From an uncultured Lachnospiraceae bacterium (GTDB taxonomy: Bacteria > Bacillota > Clostridia > Lachnospirales > Lachnospiraceae): a DNA stretch of 34,780 bases. Location of the stretch: the NCBI GenBank assembly GCA_902775485.1, contig CACYMJ010000025.1, positions 1 through 34,780 of the forward strand, in the 5' to 3' direction. The notes beneath the pieces were generated by a model. It ran no database searches. It saw only the letters and a list, made by a program, of their open reading frames with translations, and had not been told where the DNA came from. Shown in pieces: positions 17,358-26,784 of the stretch (position 1 is its first letter; each line of letters starts with the position of its first letter). A program made the position numbers and the translations under genes.

Positions 17358-17433
17358 AGCAGCTGGGGGTGACCGCGGCGCGGTCTGAGATCACACCCCT
17401 ATAACTTGATTCGGTTGATACCGACGTAAGGAA
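17358..17433 (+). promoter_or_regulatory. TPP (thiamine pyrophosphate) riboswitch, THI element
   Basis: Conserved parts occur in order: GGGGGTGA, CTGAGAT (17385-17391), ACCCCT, AACTTGAT, then GATACCGACGTAAGGAAGC. These are the pyrimidine-sensing CUGAGA core and the pyrophosphate-binding J4/5 side of the THI box. The aptamer ends right at GAGG, the ribosome binding site of thiT. I see no terminator between aptamer and gene, so ligand probably hides the ribosome binding site rather than ending transcription. Confidence 0.93.
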
Positions 17434-17445
17434 GCGAGGTATATC

Positions 17446-17982
17446 ATGAAACAATCCTTTTCAGTAAAGGGATTGGCAGTATGCGGCGTATGTATCGCGC
17501 TCGCATTTGTCCTGTCCTTTATCAAACTCTTTTCAGCTCCCCTCGGGGGATCAGTTACCCTTTGCAGTATGTTCTTCATATGCATCATCGGATATCTGTA
17601 CGGATGGAAGTACTCTCTGACTGCGGCACTTGCATACGGCATACTCCAGTTTGTCCAGAAACCTGAGATCTATGCGCCCCTGCAGGTGATCATAGACTAC
17701 GGTCTGGCATTTACCGCACTCGGTCTGTCCGGATTCTTCAGACAGAAGAAGATCGGCCTCTACATCGGTTATATAGCCGGCGTAACCGGAAGATTCATAT
17801 TCTCAGCAATCTCAGGATATGTATTCTTCGCAGAGTATGCGCCCGAAGGATGGAATCCGCTGATCTACAGCATAGCCTACAACGCATCATACATATACAT
17901 TGAAGCTGCGATCACGCTTGCGATCCTGTTCATACCGCCGGTCGGCAGTGCAATCGAGCGTATCAAAAATTCCTTTGCCTAG
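17446..17982 (+). CDS. thiT: Energy-coupled thiamine transporter S component ThiT
   Basis: The 178-aa membrane protein has six predicted segments and the ThiT pattern: GYLYGWKYSL, PLQVIIDYGLAF, then FFAEYAPEGWNP and SIAYNASYIYIE towards the C-terminus, which line the thiamine site in known ThiT proteins. It imports thiamine with a shared ECF module encoded elsewhere. The TPP riboswitch directly upstream confirms the vitamin assignment. Its stop codon is only 3 bp from the stop of the convergent glnN. Confidence 0.95.
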   Translation: MKQSFSVKGLAVCGVCIALAFVLSFIKLFSAPLGGSVTLCSMFFICIIGYLYGWKYSLTAALAYGILQFVQKPEIYAPLQVIIDYGLAFTALGLSGFFRQKKIGLYIGYIAGVTGRFIFSAISGYVFFAEYAPEGWNPLIYSIAYNASYIYIEAAITLAILFIPPVGSAIERIKNSFA

Positions 17983-17985
17983 GCA

Positions 17986-20094
17986 TCAGATATTAAAGAG
18001 CATGTCCCCGTACTGAGGGAACGGCCACATATCCTTCGCCGTAAGGCATTCCATGGCATCACATGTTTTGCGAAGCTCATTCATGGCGGGTATCACGATA
18101 TCTCTGTGGTACTCGCCTTTTGCAAGTTCATCCCTGTGATCCGTCTTGGCAACAAGCGTCTCAAGCCTTACGACCTGTGTCAGCGCCTTGTCACAAAGCT
18201 CCGACAGCGTGGTAAGCGTCTCTTCCTCCATATTATGGGAAACCTTTATCCCGACAGACTCCGAAACAGCGATCTTGCTTGACAGGATATCCGCAAGGTC
18301 GCCGGCATAACGGCTGACCGCGGGAAGTATCTCTTTTCTGGCCATATCTATCATCGTATGTGCTTCGATATTGATGATCTTGTTGTATGAATCAAGCAAT
18401 ATCGCATAGCGGCTCCTCATCTCCTTCTCGGTATATATGCCGTGGGTTGTGAAGAGCTTGATGTTTTTTTCCAGCAAAAATGCGGGGAGTGCATCCACCG
18501 TAGTCTTGAGGTTTGCAAGGCCTCTTCGCTTTGCCTCCTCTTCCCACACCTCCGAGTAGCCGTCCCCGTTAAAGAGGATCCTCTTATGTTCTTTGATCGT
18601 ACGCTTTATCAGGTCATTTAAGGCTTTGTTAAAGTCCTTTTTGCCTGCTTTTTCCAGTTCATCGGCAAACTGACCCAGCTCTTCGGCCATTATCGTGTTA
18701 AGCACGGTATTGGCACCGGCTATGGACTGCGAGCTTCCTACAGATCTGTATTCGAACTTATTTCCCGTAAAAGCAAACGGTGATGTACGGTTCCTGTCGG
18801 TTGAGTCCTTGGGGATAGACGGAAGCACCGAAACACCGATCTCCATCCTTCCCGATTTGGAGCCCGCATACGGTTTTCCCTCCTCGATGCAATCGAGCAC
18901 TTCCGCAAGATCGTCACCGACAAAAACGGAAACTATGGCCGGAGGCGCCTCTGCGGCTCCGAGACGGTGATCGTTGCCCGCGGATGCCACGCATACTCGC
19001 ATCAGCTCCTGATACTCATCGATACCCTTTATCATCGCGCACAGAAACAGCAGGAACTGCGCATTCTCATGAGGGGATTTACCGGGCTCGAGAAGATTGG
19101 TGCCCGCATCCGTTGATATCGACCAGTTATTGTGCTTACCGCTGCCGTTAACGCCTTCGAACGGTTTTTCATGAAGCAGACAGACCATCCCGTGCTTTCT
19201 GGCAACATTTTTCATGATCTCCATCATAATCTGGTTCTGATCGCACGCAAGGTTTGTCGTTGCAAATATAGGCGCAAGCTCATGCTGTGCCGGAGCGGCC
19301 TCATTGTGCTCGGTCCTCGCATAAACCCCGAGCTTCCACAGTTCCTCGTTCAGTTCCTTCATAAACGCAGATATCCTGGGCTTGATGGCGCCGAAATAAT
19401 GGTCATCCATCTCCTGGCCCTTCGGAGCGGGAGCCCCGAAAAGCGTTCTCTTGCAAAAGATCAGATCCTTTCGCCGGTCATACAGATCCCTGTCAACGAG
19501 AAAATACTCCTGCTCGGCTCCGACTGTCGTCCAGACATGCTTAACTTCCTTGTTCCCGAACAGTTTCAGTATACGCAGCGCCTGTGTGTTGATCTCTTCC
19601 ATCGAGCGAAGGAGCGGCGTTTTCTTGTCGAGCGCCTCTCCGCCGTATGAGCAGAATGCCGTCGGGATGCACAAAACCCCGTCCTTGACAAACGCATAGC
19701 TTGTCGGATCCCATGCCGTATATCCTCTGGCCTCAAATGTTGCACGAAGTCCGCCCGACGGGAAGCTTGACGCATCCGGCTCGCCCTTTATGAGCTCTTT
19801 TCCGGAGAATTCCATGAGCGCCTTGCCGTCCGGCTGCGGAGATATGAATGAGTCGTGCTTTTCCGCGGTCCTGCCGGTCATCGGCTGGAACCAGTGCGTA
19901 AAATGCGTGGCTCCCTTCTCAACGGCCCAGTCCTTCATGGCGGCAGCGACCTCATTGGCCACCGTTATATCCAGCTCATTGCCGTTTTCTATCGTCTTGT
20001 GCAGCGACCGGTATGTCTCCTTCGGAAGTCTCTCCTGCATCACCGCATCGTTAAAAACCATGCTTCCGAACAGTTCAGGTACATTTGTCATCAT
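17986..20094 (-). CDS. glnN: Glutamine synthetase type III (GlnN)
   Basis: The 702-aa length and N-terminal [12 protein letters not shown] are typical of GSIII, the large ATP-dependent ammonia-assimilating synthetase of Bacteroides, Butyrivibrio and relatives. Catalytic segments include FHW-like [18 protein letters not shown] (metal-binding Glu), [12 protein letters not shown], and [10 protein letters not shown] (ammonia/glutamate site). The start ATG overlaps the dapF stop (ATGA), so the two are coupled. It is the last gene of the operon. Confidence 0.95.
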   Translation of the reverse strand: MMTNVPELFGSMVFNDAVMQERLPKETYRSLHKTIENGNELDITVANEVAAAMKDWAVEKGATHFTHWFQPMTGRTAEKHDSFISPQPDGKALMEFSGKELIKGEPDASSFPSGGLRATFEARGYTAWDPTSYAFVKDGVLCIPTAFCSYGGEALDKKTPLLRSMEEINTQALRILKLFGNKEVKHVWTTVGAEQEYFLVDRDLYDRRKDLIFCKRTLFGAPAPKGQEMDDHYFGAIKPRISAFMKELNEELWKLGVYARTEHNEAAPAQHELAPIFATTNLACDQNQIMMEIMKNVARKHGMVCLLHEKPFEGVNGSGKHNNWSISTDAGTNLLEPGKSPHENAQFLLFLCAMIKGIDEYQELMRVCVASAGNDHRLGAAEAPPAIVSVFVGDDLAEVLDCIEEGKPYAGSKSGRMEIGVSVLPSIPKDSTDRNRTSPFAFTGNKFEYRSVGSSQSIAGANTVLNTIMAEELGQFADELEKAGKKDFNKALNDLIKRTIKEHKRILFNGDGYSEVWEEEAKRRGLANLKTTVDALPAFLLEKNIKLFTTHGIYTEKEMRSRYAILLDSYNKIINIEAHTMIDMARKEILPAVSRYAGDLADILSSKIAVSESVGIKVSHNMEEETLTTLSELCDKALTQVVRLETLVAKTDHRDELAKGEYHRDIVIPAMNELRKTCDAMECLTAKDMWPFPQYGDMLFNI

Positions 20095-20978
20095 ATCTCT
20101 CCTTCAAATACAGTCTCGGCTCCGCCCGTCATATATACGTGGCCGTCGCCTCCCCTGTCCCAGAATATCTCAAGGTCTCCGCCTGTTAAATGAACAGTGA
20201 CCTTCTCATCCGTGTATCCGTTTAAAATGCATGCGACAGCTGTTGCACATGCACCGGTGCCGCACGCCAGAGTCTCGCCTGCACCTCTTTCCCAGACACG
20301 CATCCGTACACGAGACCTGTCAAGGACATGCACGAACTCCGTATTTATACGGTTGGGGAAACACACATGATTTTCAAATTTCGGGCCGAGTGTCTCTATC
20401 GGGATCTTTTCCGGGTGATCCACAAAGACCACGCAGTGGGGATTTCCCACGGAAACACACGTCACCTTGTAATTTGAATCATCGACATACAGATCATGTG
20501 CGATGATCATCTCGCTGTTATCCGAGAAGATCACCGGTATCCTCTCAGGCGTAAGTATCGGCTCTCCCATATCCACTCTGACCTTGCTTACAGCCATACC
20601 GTCATCACGCTTGGAATATGTTCGTCCTGTTATGTCATTAACGTGCTCATCTCCGGTCTCGACGCGGATCTTTTTGATCTGCCCGCCGGAGAGGATGTTC
20701 ATCTCTTTCCTGTCAACGATCCCGTTATCATATACATACTTGGCCACGCATCTGATGCCGTTTCCGCACATCTCGGAATACGATCCGTCGGAATTGTACA
20801 TCTTCATCTCGCAGTCCGCCTCATCGGACGGGCAGATAAAGATCGCACCGTCGGACCCGATCCCCTTGTGGCGGTCACTGACGGCCTTCGCAAAAGCGCC
20901 CATGTCATCCACCTTCTCTTCAAAGCAGTTAACATAGACGTAATCGTTTGAACACCCCTGCATTTTCGTGAACTTCAT
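20091..20978 (-). CDS. dapF: Diaminopimelate epimerase
   Basis: The 295-aa enzyme converts LL-DAP to meso-DAP for lysine and peptidoglycan. Both active-site cysteines are present, in MCGNGIRC (near residue 70) and [11 protein letters not shown] (near 235). The start [15 protein letters not shown] is canonical. The 3' end overlaps glnN by 4 bp. It lies 40 bp after hslO. Confidence 0.96.
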   Translation of the reverse strand: MKFTKMQGCSNDYVYVNCFEEKVDDMGAFAKAVSDRHKGIGSDGAIFICPSDEADCEMKMYNSDGSYSEMCGNGIRCVAKYVYDNGIVDRKEMNILSGGQIKKIRVETGDEHVNDITGRTYSKRDDGMAVSKVRVDMGEPILTPERIPVIFSDNSEMIIAHDLYVDDSNYKVTCVSVGNPHCVVFVDHPEKIPIETLGPKFENHVCFPNRINTEFVHVLDRSRVRMRVWERGAGETLACGTGACATAVACILNGYTDEKVTVHLTGGDLEIFWDRGGDGHVYMTGGAETVFEGEI

Positions 20979-21000
20979 GATATCCCCCTTTTATATATCC

Positions 21001-21029
21001 CCTGTTTTAAAGCCTGTTTTAAAGCCTGT
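21001..21029. repeat. 12-bp tandem repeat at the hslO stop codon
   Basis: CCTGTTTTAAAG is present twice in tandem (21001-21012 and 21013-21024), and CCTGT starts a third copy. The third copy supplies the last hslO codons and stop (TTA at 21019-21021 on the plus strand). It is a small duplication in the hslO-dapF spacer. Confidence 0.8.
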
Positions 21030-21894
21030 CATATATCGATTTAAGCTGATCCGGCGTAAATTCATAGGCCTTATTGCAAAAATGGCATTTAAGCTCTACC
21101 GGCTCGCCGTCATCGATCATCTTTTTGATCTCTTTCTTTCCGAGACTGATCACGACCTTCTCAACCCTTGCCCTGTCGCAGTTACATGAAAATGCGGTCG
21201 GGATCGTATCGAGTATCTGAAGATTGTTAGCTCCGAGTATATCTGTAAGTATATCTTCCGGCGTCATGCCCTCATCGAGCATCTGTGTCATGGATGCAAT
21301 ACCCGACAGCTTATCCTCGAGCATATCTATCACTTCGTCACTTGCTCCGGGAAGCGTCTGGATGATCAGTCCCCCGGCCTGTCTGACGGTGTTGTTTTTC
21401 TCCATCAGTACTCCAAGCGAGACCGCCGATGGCACCTGCTCACTTGATGTAAAATAGTATGCCAGATCCTCCGCTATCTCACCCGATATCAGTTCGACCA
21501 TGCCTACATACGGGTCCTTAAGCCCCATATCCTTTATGACCGTAAGGCTTCCGGGGCCTATGGCTCCCGAAACATCCAGTTTTCCCCTGCTGTTGGCGGG
21601 TATTATGACATCAGCAACATTGGGATATCCCTTAACGTTGGCTTTTGCATCGGCTGTGACCGTAATTCCCTTCATCGGCCCGCTGCCCCGAAGCTGCAGT
21701 GTCAGAAGATCGTCATCTCCCTTCTGCATGCTGCCCATTATCGCACCCGCGGTAAGAAGGCGGCCCAGTGCGGCCGTAACGACCGGCGAAGTGTTATGGC
21801 AGCCGCGTGCATATTCAACAAGATCCCTTGTTGTTGCGCAAAATGCCCTGATGCTGCCGTTTTCAGCTGTTGCTCTTACTATGTGATCGCTCAT
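21019..21894 (-). CDS. hslO: Redox-regulated chaperone Hsp33
   Basis: The 291-aa cytosolic holdase is activated by oxidative unfolding. The C-terminal zinc switch is intact: CNC near residue 238 and CHFC near 270 (C-x-C ... C-x2-C). The N-terminal substrate domain starts MSDHIVRATAENGSIRAF. It sits in the operon between a membrane protein gene and dapF. Confidence 0.96.
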   Translation of the reverse strand: MSDHIVRATAENGSIRAFCATTRDLVEYARGCHNTSPVVTAALGRLLTAGAIMGSMQKGDDDLLTLQLRGSGPMKGITVTADAKANVKGYPNVADVIIPANSRGKLDVSGAIGPGSLTVIKDMGLKDPYVGMVELISGEIAEDLAYYFTSSEQVPSAVSLGVLMEKNNTVRQAGGLIIQTLPGASDEVIDMLEDKLSGIASMTQMLDEGMTPEDILTDILGANNLQILDTIPTAFSCNCDRARVEKVVISLGKKEIKKMIDDGEPVELKCHFCNKAYEFTPDQLKSIYDRL

Positions 21895-21928
21895 TTATAC
21901 CGGTAATGACCTTTCAATCCTGTTTTTC

Positions 21929-22426
21929 CTAGATCACGGAAAATATCGTCCCGAACACGCCCATGCTGACTATGCCCATGATAACACCGGCAAGTATGAC
22001 TCCGAGCATGACGGCGATGACACTTGATTTAAAATCCATGTCAAGAAGGCTCGCAGCAAGCGTTCCGGTCCACGCGCCCGTACCCGGAAGCGGGATCCCG
22101 ACAAACAGGAGGAGTGCAACAAACAGGCCTCTTCCGGCCTTCTGCTGCAGTTTTTCTCCGCCTTTGTGCCCTTTTTCCAGGCAGAACCTGAAAAATCCGC
22201 CGATCACGGGCTTGTCGGCGCCCCACTCGAGCACCTTTCTCGCGAAGAAGAAAATGATCGGCACCGGAAGCATGTTTCCGAGTATCGCTATAACATAGCA
22301 CACAGGCAGTGAAAGCGGCACTCCCGCATTTATGAAGCCCACCGCATACGGAATGGCGCCACGGAGTTCGATAAGCGGCACCATGCTTATCAGAAATACC
22401 ATAAGATAATGTGTAAATGTAGTCAT
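21929..22426 (-). CDS. Small multidrug export family membrane protein
   Basis: The 165-aa hydrophobic protein has PLIELRGAIPYAVGF near residues 17-31 and GIPLPGTGAWTGTLAA near 115-130. Both are signatures of the Sm_multidrug_ex family (PF06695-type). Four or five membrane segments are likely. Transport function is assumed from the family name and is weakly established. The start lies 2 bp after the hisC stop. Confidence 0.8.
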   Translation of the reverse strand: MTTFTHYLMVFLISMVPLIELRGAIPYAVGFINAGVPLSLPVCYVIAILGNMLPVPIIFFFARKVLEWGADKPVIGGFFRFCLEKGHKGGEKLQQKAGRGLFVALLLFVGIPLPGTGAWTGTLAASLLDMDFKSSVIAVMLGVILAGVIMGIVSMGVFGTIFSVI

Positions 22427-22428
22427 GA

Positions 22429-23493
22429 CTATCCTCTCATTATATCATCGACAGCATCGATCAATGTCTGCATTTCCCCGTCTGTTCCGACAGAAATGCG
22501 CAGCCAGTCGCGTATCCTGTCCTTATCCCACCATCTGACGTATATGTTCCTCTCGCGAAGTTTTGCAAACATCTCCTTCGCGCTGATATCTTCGGGACTT
22601 GCAAACACGAAGTTGGTCTTTGATTCGGTTACCTTAAATCCGCGTTTTCTCAGCTCCCCTATGGTCCACTGCCTCGTTTTGATGATCGCTGACACGGTTT
22701 TTTCAAAATATGCGTTATCCGAAAGGGCCGCAATGCCAAGATCGATAGCGGGCCGGTTCATAGTATAGGAATTGATGGAATATTTGACATCGTTCATATA
22801 TTTTATGAGCTTGCTGTTTCCCATCGCATATCCTATGCGCATGCCGGCAAATGCCCTCGATTTTGAAAATGTGCGCACCACCAGAACATTATCGTATTTT
22901 TCCGTAAGGGGAAGAGCCGATACTCCTCCGAAATCCACATAGGCCTCGTCGACTATGACAACACTGTCGGGATTGGCGGCAACGATATCTTCTATAAACC
23001 TTACATCGTCCATCTCGGAAACACCTGTCGGGGCATTGGGATTGGCGATGACAATTCCTCCGTTAGGCGCCGTATAATCCGATTTTACGATATGAAAATC
23101 CTCATCGAGCGGCCGGATCTCATAAGGGATCCTGTAGACATCCGCCCACACGTCATAAAATGAGTACGTGATATCCGGAAACAGAATGGGCTTATCGGAA
23201 TTAAAAAAAGTCAGAAATGCAACTGACAGCACGTCATCCGAGCCTACCCCGACAAAGACCTCATCGCTGCCCTTACCGTGATACCGGGCTATCGCATCAC
23301 GGAGCGGCGCCACATCCGCGGCCGGATACAACCGGAGGCTGTTTGCATCATAATGTGATAAAGCCTCAGCCACCTTCGGTGAAGGCGGATAAGGCATCTC
23401 GTTTGTGTTAAGTTTTATTACCTTTTGGCCGTCCTTGGGCTGTTCACCCGGAACATACGGAAGGACGGTTCTTACGTTATCTTCCCAACTCAT
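22429..23493 (-). CDS. hisC: Histidinol-phosphate aminotransferase
   Basis: A 354-aa PLP enzyme, fold type I. It starts MSWEDNVRTVLPYVPGEQP, has VDEAYVDFGG, and the PLP lysine in VVRTFSKSRAFAGMRIGYAMG (near residue 210). RISVGTDGEM near the C-terminus is typical of HisC. No other his genes are in the window, so it may serve histidine or aromatic amino acid synthesis (HisC is promiscuous). Confidence 0.9.
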   Translation of the reverse strand: MSWEDNVRTVLPYVPGEQPKDGQKVIKLNTNEMPYPPSPKVAEALSHYDANSLRLYPAADVAPLRDAIARYHGKGSDEVFVGVGSDDVLSVAFLTFFNSDKPILFPDITYSFYDVWADVYRIPYEIRPLDEDFHIVKSDYTAPNGGIVIANPNAPTGVSEMDDVRFIEDIVAANPDSVVIVDEAYVDFGGVSALPLTEKYDNVLVVRTFSKSRAFAGMRIGYAMGNSKLIKYMNDVKYSINSYTMNRPAIDLGIAALSDNAYFEKTVSAIIKTRQWTIGELRKRGFKVTESKTNFVFASPEDISAKEMFAKLRERNIYVRWWDKDRIRDWLRISVGTDGEMQTLIDAVDDIMRG

Positions 23494-23514
23494 TATCTGT
23501 CTTGATCGTCCGTT

Positions 23515-24699
23515 CTAAAAGAATTCCTTTGCCAGCTGTGCGAATCGCGGCAGTGACCCTGTTACGGTCTCGTAGGAGACGCAGTACGCTATCCTGACAT
23601 ATCCCGGACACATGAATGTCGAGCCTGGAACTATGAGGAGGTTGTACTTCTTGGCTCTGTTGGCAAACTCCTTATCGTCGTCTATCGGCGACTTCATGAA
23701 CAGATAAAACGCTCCCTCGCCCTTTTGGCATGTAAAGCCCAGCTTTGTCAGGCCTTCATAAAGCGTTGTCCTGTTTCTGTCGTAATATGAAATATCAGTA
23801 GTGGCATCAAGGCACTTTCCGATCACAAGCTGCATAATGGAAGGTGCATTGACAAAACCGAGGATCCTCGTGGCAACACCGGCTGCGGCAAACAGATCCG
23901 CATAGTCATCAACCTCTGACGGGATCACCAGATATCCGATTCTCTCTCCGGGGAGCGAGAGCGATTTACTGTATGAGTATCCGACTATCGTATTACTGTA
24001 ATGATCCGGTACCCACGGAACGACTGCTCCGTCATAAGCCAGTTCACGATACGGCTCGTCGGTTATGAGATAGATCGTCCTGCCAAGCTCCTGCTGTTTC
24101 TTCTCGAGGATCGCACCCAGTCTGTCGAGTGTCTCTTTGGAATAAATAACGCCTGTCGGGTTATTTGGAGAGTTTACTATCACGCAGGCTGTCCTGTCTG
24201 TGATCTTCTGCTCAAATTCAACGAGATTCGGTTGGAACGTTTCGGTATCAGGTGTTATTACAACCATTTTCCCATCGAAATTTGACACGTAATTGTTGTA
24301 CTCTCCGAAGTAAGGTGCAAACGCTATAACCTCATCTTCGGGATTGAGGATCGATTTTAGTGCAACGTTCAGACCTCCCGCCGCACCTACCGTCATCACG
24401 ATATTACCCTTGTCATATGATGTGCCAAAACGCGAGTTAAGGGATTCGGCTATTGCCTGTCTTACCTCGTCATGTCCCGCATTTGACATATATCCGTGCA
24501 GCTTGACGCTGTCCGTGTTCTTTACTATATCGATAATGGCTTCATTTACCTCGGCAGGCGCCGCAACATTAGGATTTCCGAGAGAAAAATCGAATACGTT
24601 CTCGGCTCCGTACTTTGCCGCCATCTGTTTTCCTTCTTCAAACATTGCCCGGATCACCGAGCTGCCCTTTACAAGGCTTTCCATTTTCTTCGAGATCAT
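23515..24699 (-). CDS. Class I PLP-dependent aminotransferase
   Basis: A 394-aa enzyme of aspartate/alanine aminotransferase type. It has SLGNPNVAAP, SPNNPTGV (carboxylate and PLP-ring contacts), TDEPYRELAYDG and the PLP lysine in YSYSKSLSLPGERIGY. It lies 21 bp upstream of hisC in the same operon and 3 bp after the unknown 158-aa gene. Substrate cannot be told from sequence alone. Confidence 0.9.
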   Translation of the reverse strand: MISKKMESLVKGSSVIRAMFEEGKQMAAKYGAENVFDFSLGNPNVAAPAEVNEAIIDIVKNTDSVKLHGYMSNAGHDEVRQAIAESLNSRFGTSYDKGNIVMTVGAAGGLNVALKSILNPEDEVIAFAPYFGEYNNYVSNFDGKMVVITPDTETFQPNLVEFEQKITDRTACVIVNSPNNPTGVIYSKETLDRLGAILEKKQQELGRTIYLITDEPYRELAYDGAVVPWVPDHYSNTIVGYSYSKSLSLPGERIGYLVIPSEVDDYADLFAAAGVATRILGFVNAPSIMQLVIGKCLDATTDISYYDRNRTTLYEGLTKLGFTCQKGEGAFYLFMKSPIDDDKEFANRAKKYNLLIVPGSTFMCPGYVRIAYCVSYETVTGSLPRFAQLAKEFF

Positions 24700-24702
24700 C
24701 TT

Positions 24703-25179
24703 CTACCTCGGCCTCATCTCTTTCGGATCTTTGCTGTAGTCAAATACCAGGGAGCGAAGCTTTGTAAGCGCCGTTACAAATATCCTCTCCTCAACCGCCA
24801 TGGTCCACATGACCGCTTTTGTCTGTCCTCCGAGGACATATTTGCTGATTATTCCCCTGAAAAGATCGATATCCCGCAGCGTTGCCGACTCCATTGCCTT
24901 TCTCTCGGCCGCAGGATCGGGCAGGTTCCATCTCCTGTATATGTAGGGATAGTTCCTGTTCATGAACTTGGTCGTCTTTGCTTCCTTGACAAAGGCCAGC
25001 AGGGTGGAATCATACACAGGCACGGGGATAACCTTATTCTGTTCGTCGCCTTCGTAAAACTGCTGAACATCCTTACCGCCTCTTTTTTCAAGAAACGGAA
25101 GATACCTAAGGAGCTTTGTCAGATCATCCTTGTATTCCTCAACGACCTGTTCACGCATGTTTGTTTCCTGACCGTACAT
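24703..25179 (-). CDS. Conserved-looking unknown protein, first gene of the aminotransferase operon (158 aa)
   Basis: I do not recognise the family. The protein is soluble, mixed helix, with LLRYLPFLEKRGGKDVQQFY, a Tyr/Arg-rich NRNYPYIYRRW and a helical end. It has no signal peptide. AAAGGAT precedes the ATG at 25177-25179; a second ATG at 25156-25158 (MREQVVEEY) is also possible. A consensus promoter lies upstream, and the following aminotransferase starts 3 bp after its stop. Confidence 0.75.
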   Translation of the reverse strand: MYGQETNMREQVVEEYKDDLTKLLRYLPFLEKRGGKDVQQFYEGDEQNKVIPVPVYDSTLLAFVKEAKTTKFMNRNYPYIYRRWNLPDPAAERKAMESATLRDIDLFRGIISKYVLGGQTKAVMWTMAVEERIFVTALTKLRSLVFDYSKDPKEMRPR

Positions 25180-25210
25180 GGCAAATATCCTTTCAGATTG
25201 GTGGCGATTA

Positions 25211-25239
25211 TTGATATTATCAGCTTTTCTAATTATAAT
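25211..25239 (+). promoter_or_regulatory. Sigma-A promoter of the GT-C-like gene
   Basis: TTGATA (25211-25216), 17-bp spacer, TATAAT (25234-25239). The start would be near 25246, about 29 bp before the GTG start. Its -10 box overlaps that of the opposing promoter. Confidence 0.75.
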
Positions 25240-25260
25240 GAGATAAGCATTAAATGTAAA
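25232..25260 (-). promoter_or_regulatory. Sigma-A promoter of the hyp-aminotransferase-hisC-hslO-dapF-glnN operon
   Basis: On the minus strand TTTACA (25255-25260), 17-bp spacer, TATAAT (25232-25237). It shares four base pairs of its -10 box with the plus-strand promoter, so RNA polymerase can hold only one of them at a time. Confidence 0.7.
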
Positions 25261-25271
25261 GAAGAGGTTCT

Positions 25272-26777
25272 TTGGTGAAAAAGCGTATTATACTCGATCC
25301 GGATATCGAAAAACTCCCCGTCAGACAGAAGATTGTTGAATATATCGGACTATTTATCGTAAGCCTTACCCATCTGTTCGTGTTCTCATTGTGGACAAGC
25401 CCGTTCTACAAGTATTGGTACGGATGTGATGCAAGCTTTTTCACGCTCGTCGGGCGCGGGATACTCGAGGGAAAGATCCCCTACCGCGATTTTTTCGATC
25501 TTAAAGGGCCTTATTTTTTCTTTATAGAGGCCCTCGGCCAGCTCATGGCACATGACAGACTGGGCGCTTTCCTGATACAGATACCATTTGCTTTTGCATC
25601 TTTGGTGCTTATATATGAGATCTGCCTTTTGTTCATCACGAAAAAGAAGGCTGTATTTGTGATGATCGTCTATCTGTGGGCAAATATCACGACACTGTGG
25701 GGTGGCAATACGATGGAGGAATTTGCGCTTCCCATCTCACTTGCCTGTCTGTACATAGTCCTTCGGGAGACGGTGCAAAAGAAAAGAAAATTTGATGACC
25801 TGCAGGTATCATACATGGTCCTGCTCGGATTTTCACTCGGATTTGATGTTCTCTCCAAGATCAGTGTCGGTGCTCCGGTCCTTGGCATCATTGCCGCCAT
25901 TATATACTCCGACCTTTGCTCGAAGAATATAAAACGCATGTTATTAAATATTGTATACATTCTTCTCGGAGTGGCTCTGGCAGCGTTTCCGGTCATAGTT
26001 TACTTCGGTGCCAACGGTGCTCTTACCGATATGATAGACTGCGTGTTCAAACTCGGGTTCTCACGCTCAACGGACTACTATGAAAGTTTCAGCCTGACAT
26101 GGGAACTGAAGCTTTCAGGATGTGTCTTTGCATTTGTTTTTGCAATACTTATGCGCGACCGCATCCAAAAGGAAGTGTCCGTCATTCTGATGGCAATGTC
26201 GGCTGCCACATGGCTGCTGCTGCATCTGGGCACTCCGTTTTACTACTATTTCACAACGGTCTATCCGTCCCTCTGCCTGGCACTTATACTGTTTTTGAAG
26301 ATATACGAGCCTCTCATACTGTTTGAGAACTGGAAACAGGCGGTATGTATTGCCCTGTTCTTTGTATTTACGTGCTATTACGTACCCTCAGGCCTTGATA
26401 CCGTAAGAACGGTGCTGTATGACCGCAATTCGGGCTCAGGGATTGACTACCAGAAAAATGCCACGGATATAGGCGCTCTGATCCCCGAATGCGACAGAAA
26501 CAGCGTATTTTCATTTATTATCGACATGCAGATGTTCGAAGCAAACGATATCACACCCTGCTGCCGCTATGTCGTCAACCAGCCGTTTTTTATATACCTG
26601 TATCCGCAGGCTCAGACGGACATCCTCAATATGCTTGATAACGACCCGCCCAAGTGGCTGATCATCGGCGATCACTTCGAAGAGAACCTTCCGCAGATCT
26701 ACGACTCGGTCATGGACAAATATGACTGCATATACGAAAACCCTGCCGGACACCTGTTCCTGCTCAGAGAAATGTGA
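25272..26777 (+). CDS. Polytopic GT-C-like glycosyltransferase family membrane protein
   Basis: The 501-aa protein has about ten hydrophobic segments. Between the first two lies GCDASFFTLVGRGILEGKIP followed by YRDFF and KGP. This pattern, with an acidic residue in the first external loop (Asp53), is seen in GT-C enzymes using polyprenyl-phosphate sugars. A soluble C-terminal part follows (about 400-501). AGAGG favours the GTG at 25275 over the TTG at 25272. Probably decorates surface polymers; donor and acceptor unknown. Confidence 0.65.
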   Translation: MVKKRIILDPDIEKLPVRQKIVEYIGLFIVSLTHLFVFSLWTSPFYKYWYGCDASFFTLVGRGILEGKIPYRDFFDLKGPYFFFIEALGQLMAHDRLGAFLIQIPFAFASLVLIYEICLLFITKKKAVFVMIVYLWANITTLWGGNTMEEFALPISLACLYIVLRETVQKKRKFDDLQVSYMVLLGFSLGFDVLSKISVGAPVLGIIAAIIYSDLCSKNIKRMLLNIVYILLGVALAAFPVIVYFGANGALTDMIDCVFKLGFSRSTDYYESFSLTWELKLSGCVFAFVFAILMRDRIQKEVSVILMAMSAATWLLLHLGTPFYYYFTTVYPSLCLALILFLKIYEPLILFENWKQAVCIALFFVFTCYYVPSGLDTVRTVLYDRNSGSGIDYQKNATDIGALIPECDRNSVFSFIIDMQMFEANDITPCCRYVVNQPFFIYLYPQAQTDILNMLDNDPPKWLIIGDHFEENLPQIYDSVMDKYDCIYENPAGHLFLLREM

Positions 26778-26784
26778 CAAAGGT

